Source: Thiofilum sp039797965 (GTDB lineage Bacteria > Pseudomonadota > Gammaproteobacteria > Thiotrichales > Thiotrichaceae). From it: DNA of 64,000 nucleotides. The stretch lies in NCBI GenBank assembly GCA_039797965.1, contig JBDKGX010000002.1, positions 1 through 64,000 on the forward strand. The letters are read 5' to 3'. Positions 7,861 through 17,187 of the stretch are shown here, in pieces (the stretch's first letter is position 1; each line of letters begins with the position of its first letter). The notes below the pieces were generated by a model that made no database searches, was not told the origin of the DNA, and saw only the letters and a list, made by a program, of their open reading frames with translations. The position numbers and the translations under genes were made by a program.

Positions 7861-8069
7861 ATTAGTTCTCCATCACTAAATTATTATCTGAATTGATTTA
7901 GATACCACTTTTTATTCATAAACACCGTGTGGCTATCTGTGTTGGAATCTAGTTCGCAATTGTGCAAAGAAAAAACAAATCGTTAGGTATTTAGATAAGC
8001 GTTGACGATCTAAGGATGAGTGGCTTAGGAGAAGCACTTTAACTACACGGTGCTTCCCTAATTTGTATA

Positions 8070-10040
8070 TTAAAATGATTGAGTACTCAACCAATAAAAG
8101 CCCTTAGCAGGAACAGGTAACAGTACTTGATTAGTAGGTGTGATGATTTTATTTTTATATAAATCAGTAAGTTGGTCATCATGCCAGCCTTGTGAGCGTA
8201 AGTAGTTTAGATTGAAATAATGCTGACGATTATCAAAGTTAGCGATGATATATAAGGGTTTAAGTACTCTAGTAATATCATAACAACTAAACACCAATAA
8301 ATGCTGGTTATCCTGCTCCACCAGTACTCGATTATTCAGATCAGCTAAGATAGGTAGTTGCTTACGTAATTTTATTAGTCGTTGTAGACCAGTAAATATC
8401 ACCTGTTGTGGGCTAGGTTGTTGGAGTACTTTATTGATACGCTCCCAATTTAAGGCAGGGCGATGCATCCAACGATTATCAGGGGCTTTTGTAGGATCAT
8501 TTAAGTACTCTACGTCATTAAGGGTCGCCAGTTCATCGCCATAGTACAGTAGCGCAATGCCACCATACGCCATGATCAAAGCATGCAAAGTTAAAATCAA
8601 ACGCTGAGCTTGTTCCAGCTCATCACTATTATTACTTTCCATGGCAGCTTCTAAACCAGCCAGTGAAGCCAGTGAACCGGAAATACGTGCATCTCCCGTT
8701 TTGGGGTTACTACCAAAAGCAGCCCCCCTAGCGATGGAGTCAGGATATTGTCCAGTTAAATAGTCCAGTAAGTAGCGACGATGGGCGAATGGGGTAAAGC
8801 CTGCGCGAGCAATATCTTCATCACTAAACCCTAAGCCAATATCATCATGACAGCGTACATAGTTGAGCCATGTTGTGCCTAACGGTTTAATAGGTAAATG
8901 TTTTAAAGTATGGCTGAGTACTTGAGTATTACGGGTAGCCACTGCGTCCCATAGGAGTGCCATAAAGGTGGCATTGTAAGCAATATCACATTCTTGAGTA
9001 CTGGGTGTGCCAAAGTACTTCATTATTTCTTCAGGGGCGACAATCGCTTCGGCAATATAAAGTACTCCGGGCGCTACTATTTGCGCACAGGCTTTAAAAA
9101 GCTGTAGTAGGGTATGGGCTTGAGGTAGATTTTGGCTAGTTGTACCTAGTTGTTTCCAAATAAATGCGGGAGCATCCAGCCGCAAAATATCAGCTCCTTG
9201 ATTCGCCCAATGCAAAATGACTTCAGTCATTTCACGAAAAACTGCAGGGTTAGTGTAATTCAAGTCCCATTGATAATGATTGAAAACAGTCATGACCCAT
9301 TGTTGTAGTGTGGCATCCCACGTAAAACTCCCCGGTGCGGTTTCAGGAAAAATCTCTGGCAGCGTTTTTTCAAATTGATCGAGGATCGTACGATTAGGAT
9401 AGAGGTAGTAGTAATCCTGATAGGTTTTATTACCTTGGCGAGCGAGTTGTGCCCACTCATGTTCATCGGAAGTGTGATTGATCACGACATCCAGTGTCAG
9501 TAGCATCTCTTCACGACGTAAAGTACTCGTTAGCTGTGCGAGTTCAGCAAGGTTTCCAATGCGGCGATCCACTTGGCGGAAATGGCTAACCGCATAGCCG
9601 CCGTCATTACTACCCTGTGGGCATTGCATCAGGGGCATGATATGAATCATATTCACCCCTAAGCGCTTTAAGTACTCGACCTTACTATGCACTCCCTGCA
9701 AACCTCCCGCAAAACGATCTGCATATAAAGCCATCCCTACCCATTGTTGACTAAGAAACCATTGCGGATTTTGCTCACGCTCCAAATCAACCTGTTTTAA
9801 AGTACTGGGGCGCTCCCCATAGCTTTGTGCTAATGCTTGGATGAGTTGCTGTAGTGATTCTTCAATATCAGCTCTATGCCCATACAAGCTCAGGTAGTGG
9901 CTATAAATCGTAGGAAAATGAATACCTAGGCGAGTATAAAAGGGTTGTAGTGAGGTGTGATCTAAGGGGGTATCTAAGTGATTGAGAATGCGTTGCAAAA
10001 CGGCGTGTGCTTGTGCTGAGTACATAATAATAAAGTCCAT
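8070..10040 (-). CDS. Amylosucrase / sucrose hydrolase (GH13)
   Basis: Acts on sucrose, either transferring glucose to an alpha-glucan and releasing fructose (amylosucrase) or hydrolysing it. The 656-residue protein has the long N-terminal helical domain typical of GH13 subfamily 4 and the barrel motifs DVVINHTSDEHEW, LRLDAPAFIW (nucleophile Asp289), YIAEAIVAPEE (acid Glu331) and VRCHDDIG (Asp399/400). It lacks a signal peptide, so it should be cytoplasmic. It is followed on the same strand by a LacI regulator gene lying upstream in transcription. No sucrose transporter is adjacent. The start is uncertain: ATG 10040 or 10025. Sequence alone cannot separate polymerase from hydrolase. Confidence 0.88.
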   Translation of the reverse strand: MDFIIMYSAQAHAVLQRILNHLDTPLDHTSLQPFYTRLGIHFPTIYSHYLSLYGHRADIEESLQQLIQALAQSYGERPSTLKQVDLEREQNPQWFLSQQWVGMALYADRFAGGLQGVHSKVEYLKRLGVNMIHIMPLMQCPQGSNDGGYAVSHFRQVDRRIGNLAELAQLTSTLRREEMLLTLDVVINHTSDEHEWAQLARQGNKTYQDYYYLYPNRTILDQFEKTLPEIFPETAPGSFTWDATLQQWVMTVFNHYQWDLNYTNPAVFREMTEVILHWANQGADILRLDAPAFIWKQLGTTSQNLPQAHTLLQLFKACAQIVAPGVLYIAEAIVAPEEIMKYFGTPSTQECDIAYNATFMALLWDAVATRNTQVLSHTLKHLPIKPLGTTWLNYVRCHDDIGLGFSDEDIARAGFTPFAHRRYLLDYLTGQYPDSIARGAAFGSNPKTGDARISGSLASLAGLEAAMESNNSDELEQAQRLILTLHALIMAYGGIALLYYGDELATLNDVEYLNDPTKAPDNRWMHRPALNWERINKVLQQPSPQQVIFTGLQRLIKLRKQLPILADLNNRVLVEQDNQHLLVFSCYDITRVLKPLYIIANFDNRQHYFNLNYLRSQGWHDDQLTDLYKNKIITPTNQVLLPVPAKGFYWLSTQSF

Positions 10041-10113
10041 ACCTAGCTAAAAAGTAGCGATGGACTTCATCATAAGATTGTCATTAGGCGCTCTGCAAGC
10101 GTTTTGGAAAATT

Positions 10114-11142
10114 CTACTGGCGACGAGGACGAGTAGAGCCACGAATGACTAAATCAACCTCCAAAACCCGTTGAGTAAGGGTTTTAGCTTTAGATTTTTG
10201 CTCAATTTCATGATGTAAAATTTGGGCAATATCATAACCTGCCGTACGAATAGGCGAGTGGGTCGTTGTCAAAGGAGGGTCAAATTTATCAGCAGCCAGA
10301 TAGGGCAGACCATCATCATGGGCGATGAGCGATACATCTCGACCCGGTTCTAAACCATGTTGACGAATAGCGCGTAATGCCCCTAACGCATGAATAATAC
10401 TAGTGACTACAAAAGCAGTCGGGCGCGGACGTTGCATGAGCATTTGTGACACCGCGATAAAGCCACTTTCTTCTCTCATACCGCTTTGAGCATGAACTAA
10501 TAGGGGATCGTACGGAATATGACGGGCTTTTAAAGCTTCTTCATAGCCAGCATGTCTATCCAAGGCAAACGTTAAACGCTCATCGCCATTGACTAAACCG
10601 ATGCGCTCATGACCTAAATCTAGTAATAAATGGGTGGCTTTGAAAAAAGCACTTTTATTATCAATATCATAAAAATTATAAGGATAATCACACAATGTGC
10701 GACCATGCACCACGCAAGGAAAATCTGATTGAGCTAACCGAGCCACACGCTCATCTTTAAGCAATGGGCTACTAATGATAATCCCATCTACCCGCCCTGA
10801 ATGCGCTAAATGCTCATAAGCCGCTAATTCGGCATCATAATCGACGGGTAAAATGGTTAAATCCATATGGGCTTGATGTAAATACTGAGCAATTCCCGCC
10901 AAAAATTCACTAAAGGCAGGCTCTGCTAGTAAATTTTGCTCCATAGGCAAAATGAGTCCTACATGACCTGTGCGTCCAGTGGCTAACGATTTAGCGTGGG
11001 GGTTGGGTCGATAATTTAATTCTCTAGCGGCTTCTTGAACACGTAAGCGGGTTTTTTCACTCACTTCAGGGTAGCCGTTGAGGGCGCGGCTAATGGTGGT
11101 TTGTGATAATCCCAGCCGCTGAGAAAGGGCTTTAAGACTCAT
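10114..11142 (-). CDS. LacI-family transcriptional regulator
   Basis: Sugar-responsive repressor, 342 residues. The N-terminal helix-turn-helix (MSLKALSQRLGLSQTTISRA, then NGYPEVSEKTR) and hinge (NYRPNPHAKSLATGRT) are clear, followed by a periplasmic-binding-protein-like effector domain. I use ATG 11142; a TTG at 11154 adds four residues. It lies between an amylosucrase-type gene and a divergent alpha-glucosidase gene, so sucrose or alpha-glucosides are the likely signals. A palindrome AAAGCGCTTT, of the central-CG type bound by LacI proteins, lies at 11317-11326 between the divergent genes, and a weaker AAGCGTTTT lies at 10097. Confidence 0.88.
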   Translation of the reverse strand: MSLKALSQRLGLSQTTISRALNGYPEVSEKTRLRVQEAARELNYRPNPHAKSLATGRTGHVGLILPMEQNLLAEPAFSEFLAGIAQYLHQAHMDLTILPVDYDAELAAYEHLAHSGRVDGIIISSPLLKDERVARLAQSDFPCVVHGRTLCDYPYNFYDIDNKSAFFKATHLLLDLGHERIGLVNGDERLTFALDRHAGYEEALKARHIPYDPLLVHAQSGMREESGFIAVSQMLMQRPRPTAFVVTSIIHALGALRAIRQHGLEPGRDVSLIAHDDGLPYLAADKFDPPLTTTHSPIRTAGYDIAQILHHEIEQKSKAKTLTQRVLEVDLVIRGSTRPRRQ

Positions 11143-11316
11143 AGACTTAATCAATTTAGTTACACACCATACGATTCTAGCCCTAAATCCTGTGTCGTGA
11201 AAGGGTACATTAGTACTTCAGTCAAGTATTCTGAGCAGATTATGGCGATAATAGCTCTAAATCCATTTGAGACGCCGCTAATAAGTCATAGTGCTCAGGA
11301 ATAAAGGCTAAAATTC

Positions 11317-11326
11317 AAAGCGCTTT
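11317..11326. promoter_or_regulatory. LacI-type operator AAAGCGCTTT
   Basis: Perfect 10-bp palindrome with the central CG that characterises LacI/GalR-family operators, placed between lacI-type and alpha-glucosidase genes, 69 bp before the latter. A closely matching copy, also flanked by similar bases, lies at 55404-55413 upstream of zwf. Confidence 0.5.
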
Positions 11327-11394
11327 AAAAACGCCCTCTAATGAGGCATGATTAAGGTTCATAGTACTTTGATCGTGTAGCAAGGGGTGAGTGT

Positions 11395-13017
11395 ATGACT
11401 AGACCATTTAAACAATTAGGTGGCACAGCTAACTGGTGGAAAGGAGCGGTTATTTATCAAATTTACCCTCGTTCATACCAAGATACTAATCACGATGGTG
11501 TAGGTGATTTACGGGGAATTATTCAGCGTCTCGATTATATTGCGGAGCTGGGAGTCGATGCGATCTGGATTTCGCCGTTTTTCAAGTCGCCTATGAAAGA
11601 TTTTGGCTATGATGTATCAGATTATCGTGATGTTGACCCCTTGTTTGGTTCTTTAGCAGATTTTGATGAATTACTGGCAAAGGCACATGCTAAAGGCTTA
11701 CGCATTCTAATTGACCTTGTACTTTCCCATACTTCTGACCAACACCCTTGGTTTAAGGAAAGTCGTGAATCCGCTCATAATCCAAAAGCCGATTGGTATG
11801 TATGGGCAGACGCTAAAGCGGATGGCACGCCCCCTAATAATTGGCTATCAATTTTTGGTGGCTCTGCGTGGGAGTGGGAAACTCGCCGTCGTAAGTACTA
11901 CTTACATAATTTTCTCACCAGCCAACCTGATTTGAATTTCCATCATCCTGAGGTGCAGGATGCATTATTAGAGGTTGCACGGTTTTGGTTAGAGAAGGGA
12001 GTAGATGGTTTTCGCCTCGATACAGTGAATATGTACGTGCACGACAAGCAATTACGTGATAATCCACCGATTGGTAATAAGCGTGTAACAGGGATTGATC
12101 CTACTAATCCTTATGCTATGCAAGAGCCTAAATACAATATTACGCAGCCTGAAAATCTAGCCTTTTTGGAGCGCCTGCGTAAAGTGACTGATGAATACCC
12201 CGCCGTGACTACAGTCGGTGAGGTAGGGGCTGTGACCGATATGTATGATTGTATTGCTCAGTATACCGAGGATGGCAAGCGTATCCATATGGCCTATAGC
12301 TTTGATTTTATGACACCAGAGTATAGTTCAGCACATATTCGTAAAGTCATTAGCCAGATGCAAGACCAAGGCGGGACAGGTTGGCCGTGTTGGGCGTTCT
12401 CAAACCATGATGTGATTCGTGTGGTTACCCGTTGGGGACAGGGGGTGCAGTCCGGTGTGATGCTTGCTGCCTTACTGACGAGTATTCGGGGGAGTGCGTG
12501 TTTGTACCAAGGCGAAGAGTTAGCTCTGCCGGAGGCTGACGTTCCGTTTGAAGCTTTGCAAGACCCTTTTGGTATTCGTTTTTGGCCAGAATACAAAGGG
12601 CGTGATGGTTGCCGTACCCCCATGCCTTGGGATAGTACACAGCCGCATGCAGGCTTTACAGCAGTAAACACATGGTTACCGATTCCTGAGGCACATTATC
12701 AGCAAGCCGTTAATTTACAACAAGCTCAAGAGACCTCCGCTCTAAAGCACATTAGTACTTTCCTACAATGGCGCAAAACTCAACCTCCTTTAGTGAGTGG
12801 TACTTTGGAGTTTGTTGAGACTTCAGAGTCCTTAGTAGCATGGATTCGTGAAGCACAAGGGCAAAAAGTACTCTGTGTTTTTAATCTAACTAACCATGAG
12901 CAAAACTATCTATTACCGATGAGTGTTACTGAATTAGTGGGTCATGGTTTCAAAAGTACTTTGCGGGGTACGCAAGTGCAGTTACCTGCTTATCAAGCCT
13001 TTTTTGCCGCCTTATAA
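11395..13017 (+). CDS. GH13 alpha-glucosidase
   Basis: Cytoplasmic exo-acting alpha-glucosidase for maltose, sucrose-like or short alpha-glucosides. The 540-residue protein has GH13 motifs in order: GYDVSDYRDVDPLFG (64-85 region), DLVLSHTSDQHPWF, GFRLDTVN (nucleophile Asp209), TVGEVG (acid Glu276) and SNHDVIR (Asp339). The overall pattern is that of AglA-like/GH13_23 enzymes of proteobacteria. It is divergent from the LacI gene with an operator-like palindrome in the shared spacer. ATG 11395 follows AAGGGG-type bases about 10 upstream. A strong terminator follows. Confidence 0.9.
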   Translation: MTRPFKQLGGTANWWKGAVIYQIYPRSYQDTNHDGVGDLRGIIQRLDYIAELGVDAIWISPFFKSPMKDFGYDVSDYRDVDPLFGSLADFDELLAKAHAKGLRILIDLVLSHTSDQHPWFKESRESAHNPKADWYVWADAKADGTPPNNWLSIFGGSAWEWETRRRKYYLHNFLTSQPDLNFHHPEVQDALLEVARFWLEKGVDGFRLDTVNMYVHDKQLRDNPPIGNKRVTGIDPTNPYAMQEPKYNITQPENLAFLERLRKVTDEYPAVTTVGEVGAVTDMYDCIAQYTEDGKRIHMAYSFDFMTPEYSSAHIRKVISQMQDQGGTGWPCWAFSNHDVIRVVTRWGQGVQSGVMLAALLTSIRGSACLYQGEELALPEADVPFEALQDPFGIRFWPEYKGRDGCRTPMPWDSTQPHAGFTAVNTWLPIPEAHYQQAVNLQQAQETSALKHISTFLQWRKTQPPLVSGTLEFVETSESLVAWIREAQGQKVLCVFNLTNHEQNYLLPMSVTELVGHGFKSTLRGTQVQLPAYQAFFAAL

Positions 13018-13054
13018 GTTTTAGCTACTGTGTAAAAGCAGAGTAGTTATTTAA

Positions 13055-13117
13055 GACCCACTACAAGAACGGATCAGTTCTTAGCGAGTAGTAGTATTCT
13101 GTAGTGGGTCGCTTTTT
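13055..13117 (+). terminator. Terminator after alpha-glucosidase gene
   Basis: Outer stem GACCCACTACA / TGTAGTGGGTC (11 bp) enclosing a smaller hairpin AAGAAC/GTTCTT, followed by GCTTTTT. It separates the sugar unit from alr. Confidence 0.75.
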
Positions 13118-13191
13118 CGATAGTTAAGCTCAGCGCAATCTATTAGCATCCAACCTATTATCTTTTGGCGCGATTCTCAAAGGAGCTTGCG

Positions 13192-14265
13192 ATGCGTCCA
13201 GCCCGTGCTTGTATTGATCTAGCAGCACTACGTCACAATTATCATTATGCTAAATCATTAGCCCCTCACTCCAAAGCGACAGCGATTATTAAAGCCAATG
13301 CCTACGGGCATGGTGCGGTAGTGGTGGCTCGTGCTTTATGTGATGCGGATGCTTTTGGAGTGGCTTGTATTGAGGAGGCTTTAGAGCTGCGTGAGGCAGG
13401 TATTAAGCAACCGATTGTGCTGTTGGAGGGGGTGTTTACACCTGACGAATTAGTGTTAGCGGCTCAGTATCAGCTCATGATAGCCGTGCATTGTAGGGAG
13501 CATTTACTGTGGTTAGAACAGGCTAAACTCTCAAATCGTTTATCGGTGTGGCTTAAAATTGATACAGGTATGCATCGTTTAGGGTTTTCCCCTGAACAAG
13601 TACCCAGTACTTTCGCCCGTTTGCAGGCTTGTAAACAGGTCAAAGATATTACGTTTATGACCCATTTTGCTCGTGCTGATGAATTAGACTCCGCAGCTAC
13701 AACGTTGCAAATAAAACAATTTAACGTTGCCACACAGGGGCTATCCGCGCCTGTCAGTATTGCTAATTCACCCGCAACTCTAGGTTGGCCAAGTACTCGT
13801 TTAGATTGGATTCGACCAGGGATTATGCTGTATGGGGCATCCCCTTTCGATGATAGTTTAGAGGTTTCTAAAGTACTTAAGCCTGTGATGACTTTAGAGT
13901 CTGCTTTAATCGCTGTGCGGGAATTAAAAGCGGGTGAAAGTATTGGATACGGTGCACGCTTTACTTGTAGTGAACCTACCCGTGTGGGGGTAGTAGCGAT
14001 GGGGTATGCAGATGGTTACCCACGTCATGCAGTGGATGGGACTCCGGTCGTAGTAAAGGGTATTCGTACTCGTATTATTGGTCGAGTTTCTATGGATATG
14101 TTAACGGTAGATTTGACCGCTATTCCTGATGCCACCATCGGTGATCGAGTAGAACTATGGGGTAAACAAGTACTGGCGAATGAAGTAGCCGCTCATAGTC
14201 AGACCATTGCTTATACCTTATTTACGGGGATCACCCGTCGAGTGCCATTAGTTTATAGTAACTGA
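13192..14265 (+). CDS. alr: Alanine racemase
   Basis: Interconverts L- and D-alanine with pyridoxal phosphate, supplying D-Ala for peptidoglycan. The 357-residue protein has the PLP lysine in AIIKANAYGHG (Lys34) and the second catalytic residue Tyr253 in IGYGARFT, plus the LKIDTGMHRLGF segment of the barrel. I use ATG 13192, which has AAAGGAG six bases upstream; a TTG at 13165 is in frame but poorer. The gene stands alone between terminator-like structures, so it is probably monocistronic. Confidence 0.96.
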   Translation: MRPARACIDLAALRHNYHYAKSLAPHSKATAIIKANAYGHGAVVVARALCDADAFGVACIEEALELREAGIKQPIVLLEGVFTPDELVLAAQYQLMIAVHCREHLLWLEQAKLSNRLSVWLKIDTGMHRLGFSPEQVPSTFARLQACKQVKDITFMTHFARADELDSAATTLQIKQFNVATQGLSAPVSIANSPATLGWPSTRLDWIRPGIMLYGASPFDDSLEVSKVLKPVMTLESALIAVRELKAGESIGYGARFTCSEPTRVGVVAMGYADGYPRHAVDGTPVVVKGIRTRIIGRVSMDMLTVDLTAIPDATIGDRVELWGKQVLANEVAAHSQTIAYTLFTGITRRVPLVYSN

Positions 14266-14289
14266 TATTAAAAGTTGTCTTAGTCGTCA

Positions 14290-14320
14290 AGATTATCTAA
14301 TTTACAGTATTAGATAATCT
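14290..14320. terminator. Hairpin after alr
   Basis: Perfect 12-bp inverted repeat (AGATTATCTAAT / ATTAGATAATCT, 7-base loop) just after the alr stop. AT-rich and without a clear T run, so a weak terminator or processing hairpin. Confidence 0.45.
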
Positions 14321-14385
14321 CGGTTGTTGCACTGCAGTACCCAGCCTATTATATCCAGATATAATAATTAAATAAGGAAATAACT

Positions 14386-14595
14386 ATGAACCTCATTACC
14401 TATATTTTTGGCAAAGTACTTCATCACAATAAAACGACTCAAAACGAATCTCACACCGCAGAACACGAAATTCGTGAAGCGGTGGCACAACTTCAAGCCA
14501 TGTCTGATCGTGAATTAAGTGAGTTAGGCGTATCACGTGGTGATATCGAGTATGCTGTACGTTATGGTCGATTTACTGATCAACAAGCAGCTTAA
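14386..14595 (+). CDS. DUF1127 small protein
   Basis: A 69-residue protein whose second half (AVAQLQAMSDRELSELGVSRGDIEYAV) is a DUF1127 (YjiS-like) motif. Small DUF1127 proteins in other bacteria have been linked to RNA binding, RNA turnover and stress adaptation; nothing here shows the specific role. AAGGA lies 8 bases before ATG 14386, and an AT-rich promoter-like stretch precedes it. It stands alone. A second DUF1127-like gene lies at 46394-46690. Confidence 0.8.
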   Translation: MNLITYIFGKVLHHNKTTQNESHTAEHEIREAVAQLQAMSDRELSELGVSRGDIEYAVRYGRFTDQQAA

Positions 14596-14758
14596 TCCAT
14601 AACACTTTTTATTAGTGACGTCCCCATAACCTCTTGAATAGTATGATAGTGAATCTATGAAACTAGCAGTCTGATTCAGCTCATCCGAAAGCTGATTGTT
14701 TGCTAAAATACAGATAGCAAGCAATCAGCTAGCTCAGTTGGTCATGAGTACTTTAGTT

Positions 14759-16534
14759 TTATAAGCCTTGTAATTGCAGCCACATTTCTAATAATGCCAT
14801 ATGCCATAATTTACTACCTTGTATTCTAGTAAAATACTGCTCAGGATTAGCGAGTACTTTACTGATGTAGGCAGGGTTATATAAGCCGCGTTCTTTAGCT
14901 TTTTGTGAATGCAAAATGTCTTGCATCATATCCAAAAACTCACCGCGTACAAATTTTAAAGCAGGTACGGGAAAATAACCTTTTGGACGATCAATTACAC
15001 TATCCGGTACTCGACCACGGGCAATTTTCTTAAGTACGTATTTCCCACCTTCCCGTAATTTTAATTCGGGTGGCATTTGTGCGGCTAACTCAACCAATTC
15101 CTGATCTAAAAAGGGTACTCGTGCCTCTAATCCCCAAGCCATAGTCATATTATCTACGCGTTTGACGGGGTCATCGACAATGAATGTAGTCACATCAGCG
15201 CGCAGTACGGCATCTAAATGCTCATCAGCATAGGGGGTTTCAAGGAGTTCACGGACGAGTTCTCCCGTGTAGTCAGGAGTTTGATAGCGAGGTTGGAGCA
15301 TATCTGCCATTTCGGCATGATCACGGTCGAAATAGTACTTTGAAAATCGGGCTAGTTTATCGGGATTGAGGTCAGCATGAGTTTGCGGATACCAGAAATA
15401 CCCACCAAACACTTCATCCGCGCCTTGCCCCGATTGCACCACTTTGACATGTTTAGATACCTGTTCAGACAGTAAATAAAAGCCTATGGCATCTTGCCCA
15501 AACATGGGTTCAGCCATATTGGCAACGGCTTCGGGTAGGCGTTTTAGTGTTTGCTCATTGGGAATGTGGAATTTGTGATGATGGGTGTTAAAGCGTTCGA
15601 CCACTGCATCGGAGTACTCATATTCACTACCTTTTTCTTCGGGTTGATCATCAAAGCCAATCGTAAAGGTACGAATATCTTTAATACCGATTTCATCCAG
15701 TAGCGCTACTAAGAGACTCGAATCTAAACCACCTGACAGAAGTACTCCCACAGGCACATCAGCAATATTATTACGACGTTTTACAGCGACTCGTAAAGCT
15801 TCATGAATCGATTCAATCCATTCGGATTCCGTGCGTGGTTCTGCTGGGCGTTTGGCAATTAGATTCCAATAACGTTTGAGTTCTTGGCGATCATCGCTGT
15901 GAATGGTTAGGGTGTGAGCGGGTGGCATTTTGCGAATGCCATTAATTACAGTACGGGGGGCGGGTACTACTGCATGAAGCGTAAATAGATTGTGAATAGC
16001 CAGTGGGTCAAGGCTAGTGTCTATATTAGGAGTCGCTAAGAGCGCTTGAGTATTAGAAGCAAAGCGCAATGATTGATTTGTGATGGTGTAGTAGAGGGGT
16101 TTAATACCCATCCGATCACGCGCTAAAAACAATGTCTTTTTCTTCATGTCCCAAATAGCAAACGCAAACATGCCCAATAAATGCTTAGGGGCATCTTCAC
16201 CCCATTCGGCATAGGCTTTTAAAATCGTTTCGGTATCGCCATCGGAGTAAAAGTGATAGCCCTTGGCTTTGAGTTCAGCACGAAGTTCGGGGTAGTTGTA
16301 AATGGTACCATTGAAAACTAAAGCTAGCCCCAACTCAGCGTCGACCATGGGTTGGCTAGATTTATACGACAGATCAATAATGGCAAGGCGGCGATGTCCA
16401 AACGCCAATGGGCCATCGGAGTAGCTACCTGCATGATCAGGCCCTCGCTTCTCTAAGCATGCCATCATAGCGTTTAAATGTTGTAGTTCGGGTACTTTGC
16501 CGTCAAAGCGTAATTCGCCACTAATTCCACACAT
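14759..16534 (-). CDS. asnO: N-acetylglutaminylglutamine amidotransferase (AsnB-like)
   Basis: Class II glutamine amidotransferase with an asparagine-synthetase-type ATP-pyrophosphatase domain, 591 residues. The N-terminal nucleophile Cys2 (MCGISGE), the GHRRLAIIDLS and FNGTIYNYPELR segments, and the PP-loop SGGLDSSLL are clear. The long match to the family that makes the osmolyte N-acetylglutaminylglutamine amide rests on features such as LFTLHAVVPAPRTVI, IDRPKGYFPVPALK and the GSKLWHMALLEMWLQ end. That pathway also needs an acetyltransferase/ligase partner (Ngg), usually adjacent but not present here. A generic asparagine synthetase is the alternative. Confidence 0.8.
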   Translation of the reverse strand: MCGISGELRFDGKVPELQHLNAMMACLEKRGPDHAGSYSDGPLAFGHRRLAIIDLSYKSSQPMVDAELGLALVFNGTIYNYPELRAELKAKGYHFYSDGDTETILKAYAEWGEDAPKHLLGMFAFAIWDMKKKTLFLARDRMGIKPLYYTITNQSLRFASNTQALLATPNIDTSLDPLAIHNLFTLHAVVPAPRTVINGIRKMPPAHTLTIHSDDRQELKRYWNLIAKRPAEPRTESEWIESIHEALRVAVKRRNNIADVPVGVLLSGGLDSSLLVALLDEIGIKDIRTFTIGFDDQPEEKGSEYEYSDAVVERFNTHHHKFHIPNEQTLKRLPEAVANMAEPMFGQDAIGFYLLSEQVSKHVKVVQSGQGADEVFGGYFWYPQTHADLNPDKLARFSKYYFDRDHAEMADMLQPRYQTPDYTGELVRELLETPYADEHLDAVLRADVTTFIVDDPVKRVDNMTMAWGLEARVPFLDQELVELAAQMPPELKLREGGKYVLKKIARGRVPDSVIDRPKGYFPVPALKFVRGEFLDMMQDILHSQKAKERGLYNPAYISKVLANPEQYFTRIQGSKLWHMALLEMWLQLQGL

Positions 16535-16627
16535 AATTTGCTTCGTCTATTAGTCGTAATAGTAAAGATTATGACGTGCCTGTTGGCTTACAATCAAATA
16601 GTGAGTGTCTAACAAGGGTTTGAAGCA

Positions 16628-17119
16628 ATGAGTAATGACAATAAAGAAGCCCAAGCATCCAAAGTGGGTTGGATTGCAGCTATAACAGCTATCGCTGCCT
16701 TATTAGCAGCACTGGGTGTCAATCAGTTTTTCCCTAAGCTACTAGAGCAGTGGCTTGCCACACCGTCGTCTGAGTTACGTTATGATGGTTTTTATAAAGA
16801 ACAGCATGTAGCGGATGACAGCATTAACTACTTACGTTTTTATGCCGATGGGCAAGTCATTAATGGCTCCTCTAATACTACAGCTAATGCTGGTGAGGTT
16901 ATTCAATGGTTTAACGCTAAAAATAACTTATTAGGTAAGGGGACTTATGTAAAAACACCAGATGGTCAGATTGAGTTTGTTAGCAAAAGTATGATGGGGG
17001 AAGTGGCTTATACGGGTAGGGTGAAAGGAGATACATTGATCTTAGATGTTAAAAGTCGTATTAATCAAAATGAGTCTAATAAAGTTTATCAGTTTATGGC
17101 AGCACCGAGTGCTAATTAG
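16628..17119 (+). CDS. Membrane-anchored hypothetical protein
   Basis: A 163-residue protein I do not recognise. It has a hydrophilic N-terminus of about 13 residues, one transmembrane helix (WIAAITAIAALLAALGVNQF, about 14-33), and a soluble domain rich in beta-type sequence (RYDGFYKEQ, LRFYADGQVING, GKGTYVKTPDGQIEF, YTGRVKGDTLILDVKS). The pattern resembles small proteins measuring or reporting through a lipocalin-like sheet, but that is only an impression. It is convergent with mscL and divergent from asnO. Confidence 0.6.
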   Translation: MSNDNKEAQASKVGWIAAITAIAALLAALGVNQFFPKLLEQWLATPSSELRYDGFYKEQHVADDSINYLRFYADGQVINGSSNTTANAGEVIQWFNAKNNLLGKGTYVKTPDGQIEFVSKSMMGEVAYTGRVKGDTLILDVKSRINQNESNKVYQFMAAPSAN

Positions 17120-17130
17120 TTGATTTGTTG

Positions 17131-17167
17131 AGGTAAAAGCTACAGAAAAAAACAGTAGCTTTTACCT
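17131..17167. terminator. Bidirectional terminator between orf163 and mscL
   Basis: Perfect 13-bp stem AGGTAAAAGCTAC / GTAGCTTTTACCT with an 11-base A-rich loop, between two convergent genes. Confidence 0.85.
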
Positions 17168-17187
17168 TTTAACTGAGGGTTTGTTTA

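Noticed and set aside
8031..8056. Terminator after the amylosucrase gene (GAAGCAC/GTGCTTC)
   Set aside because: A 7-bp stem exists, but no T run follows on the minus strand, so I do not list it as a terminator.
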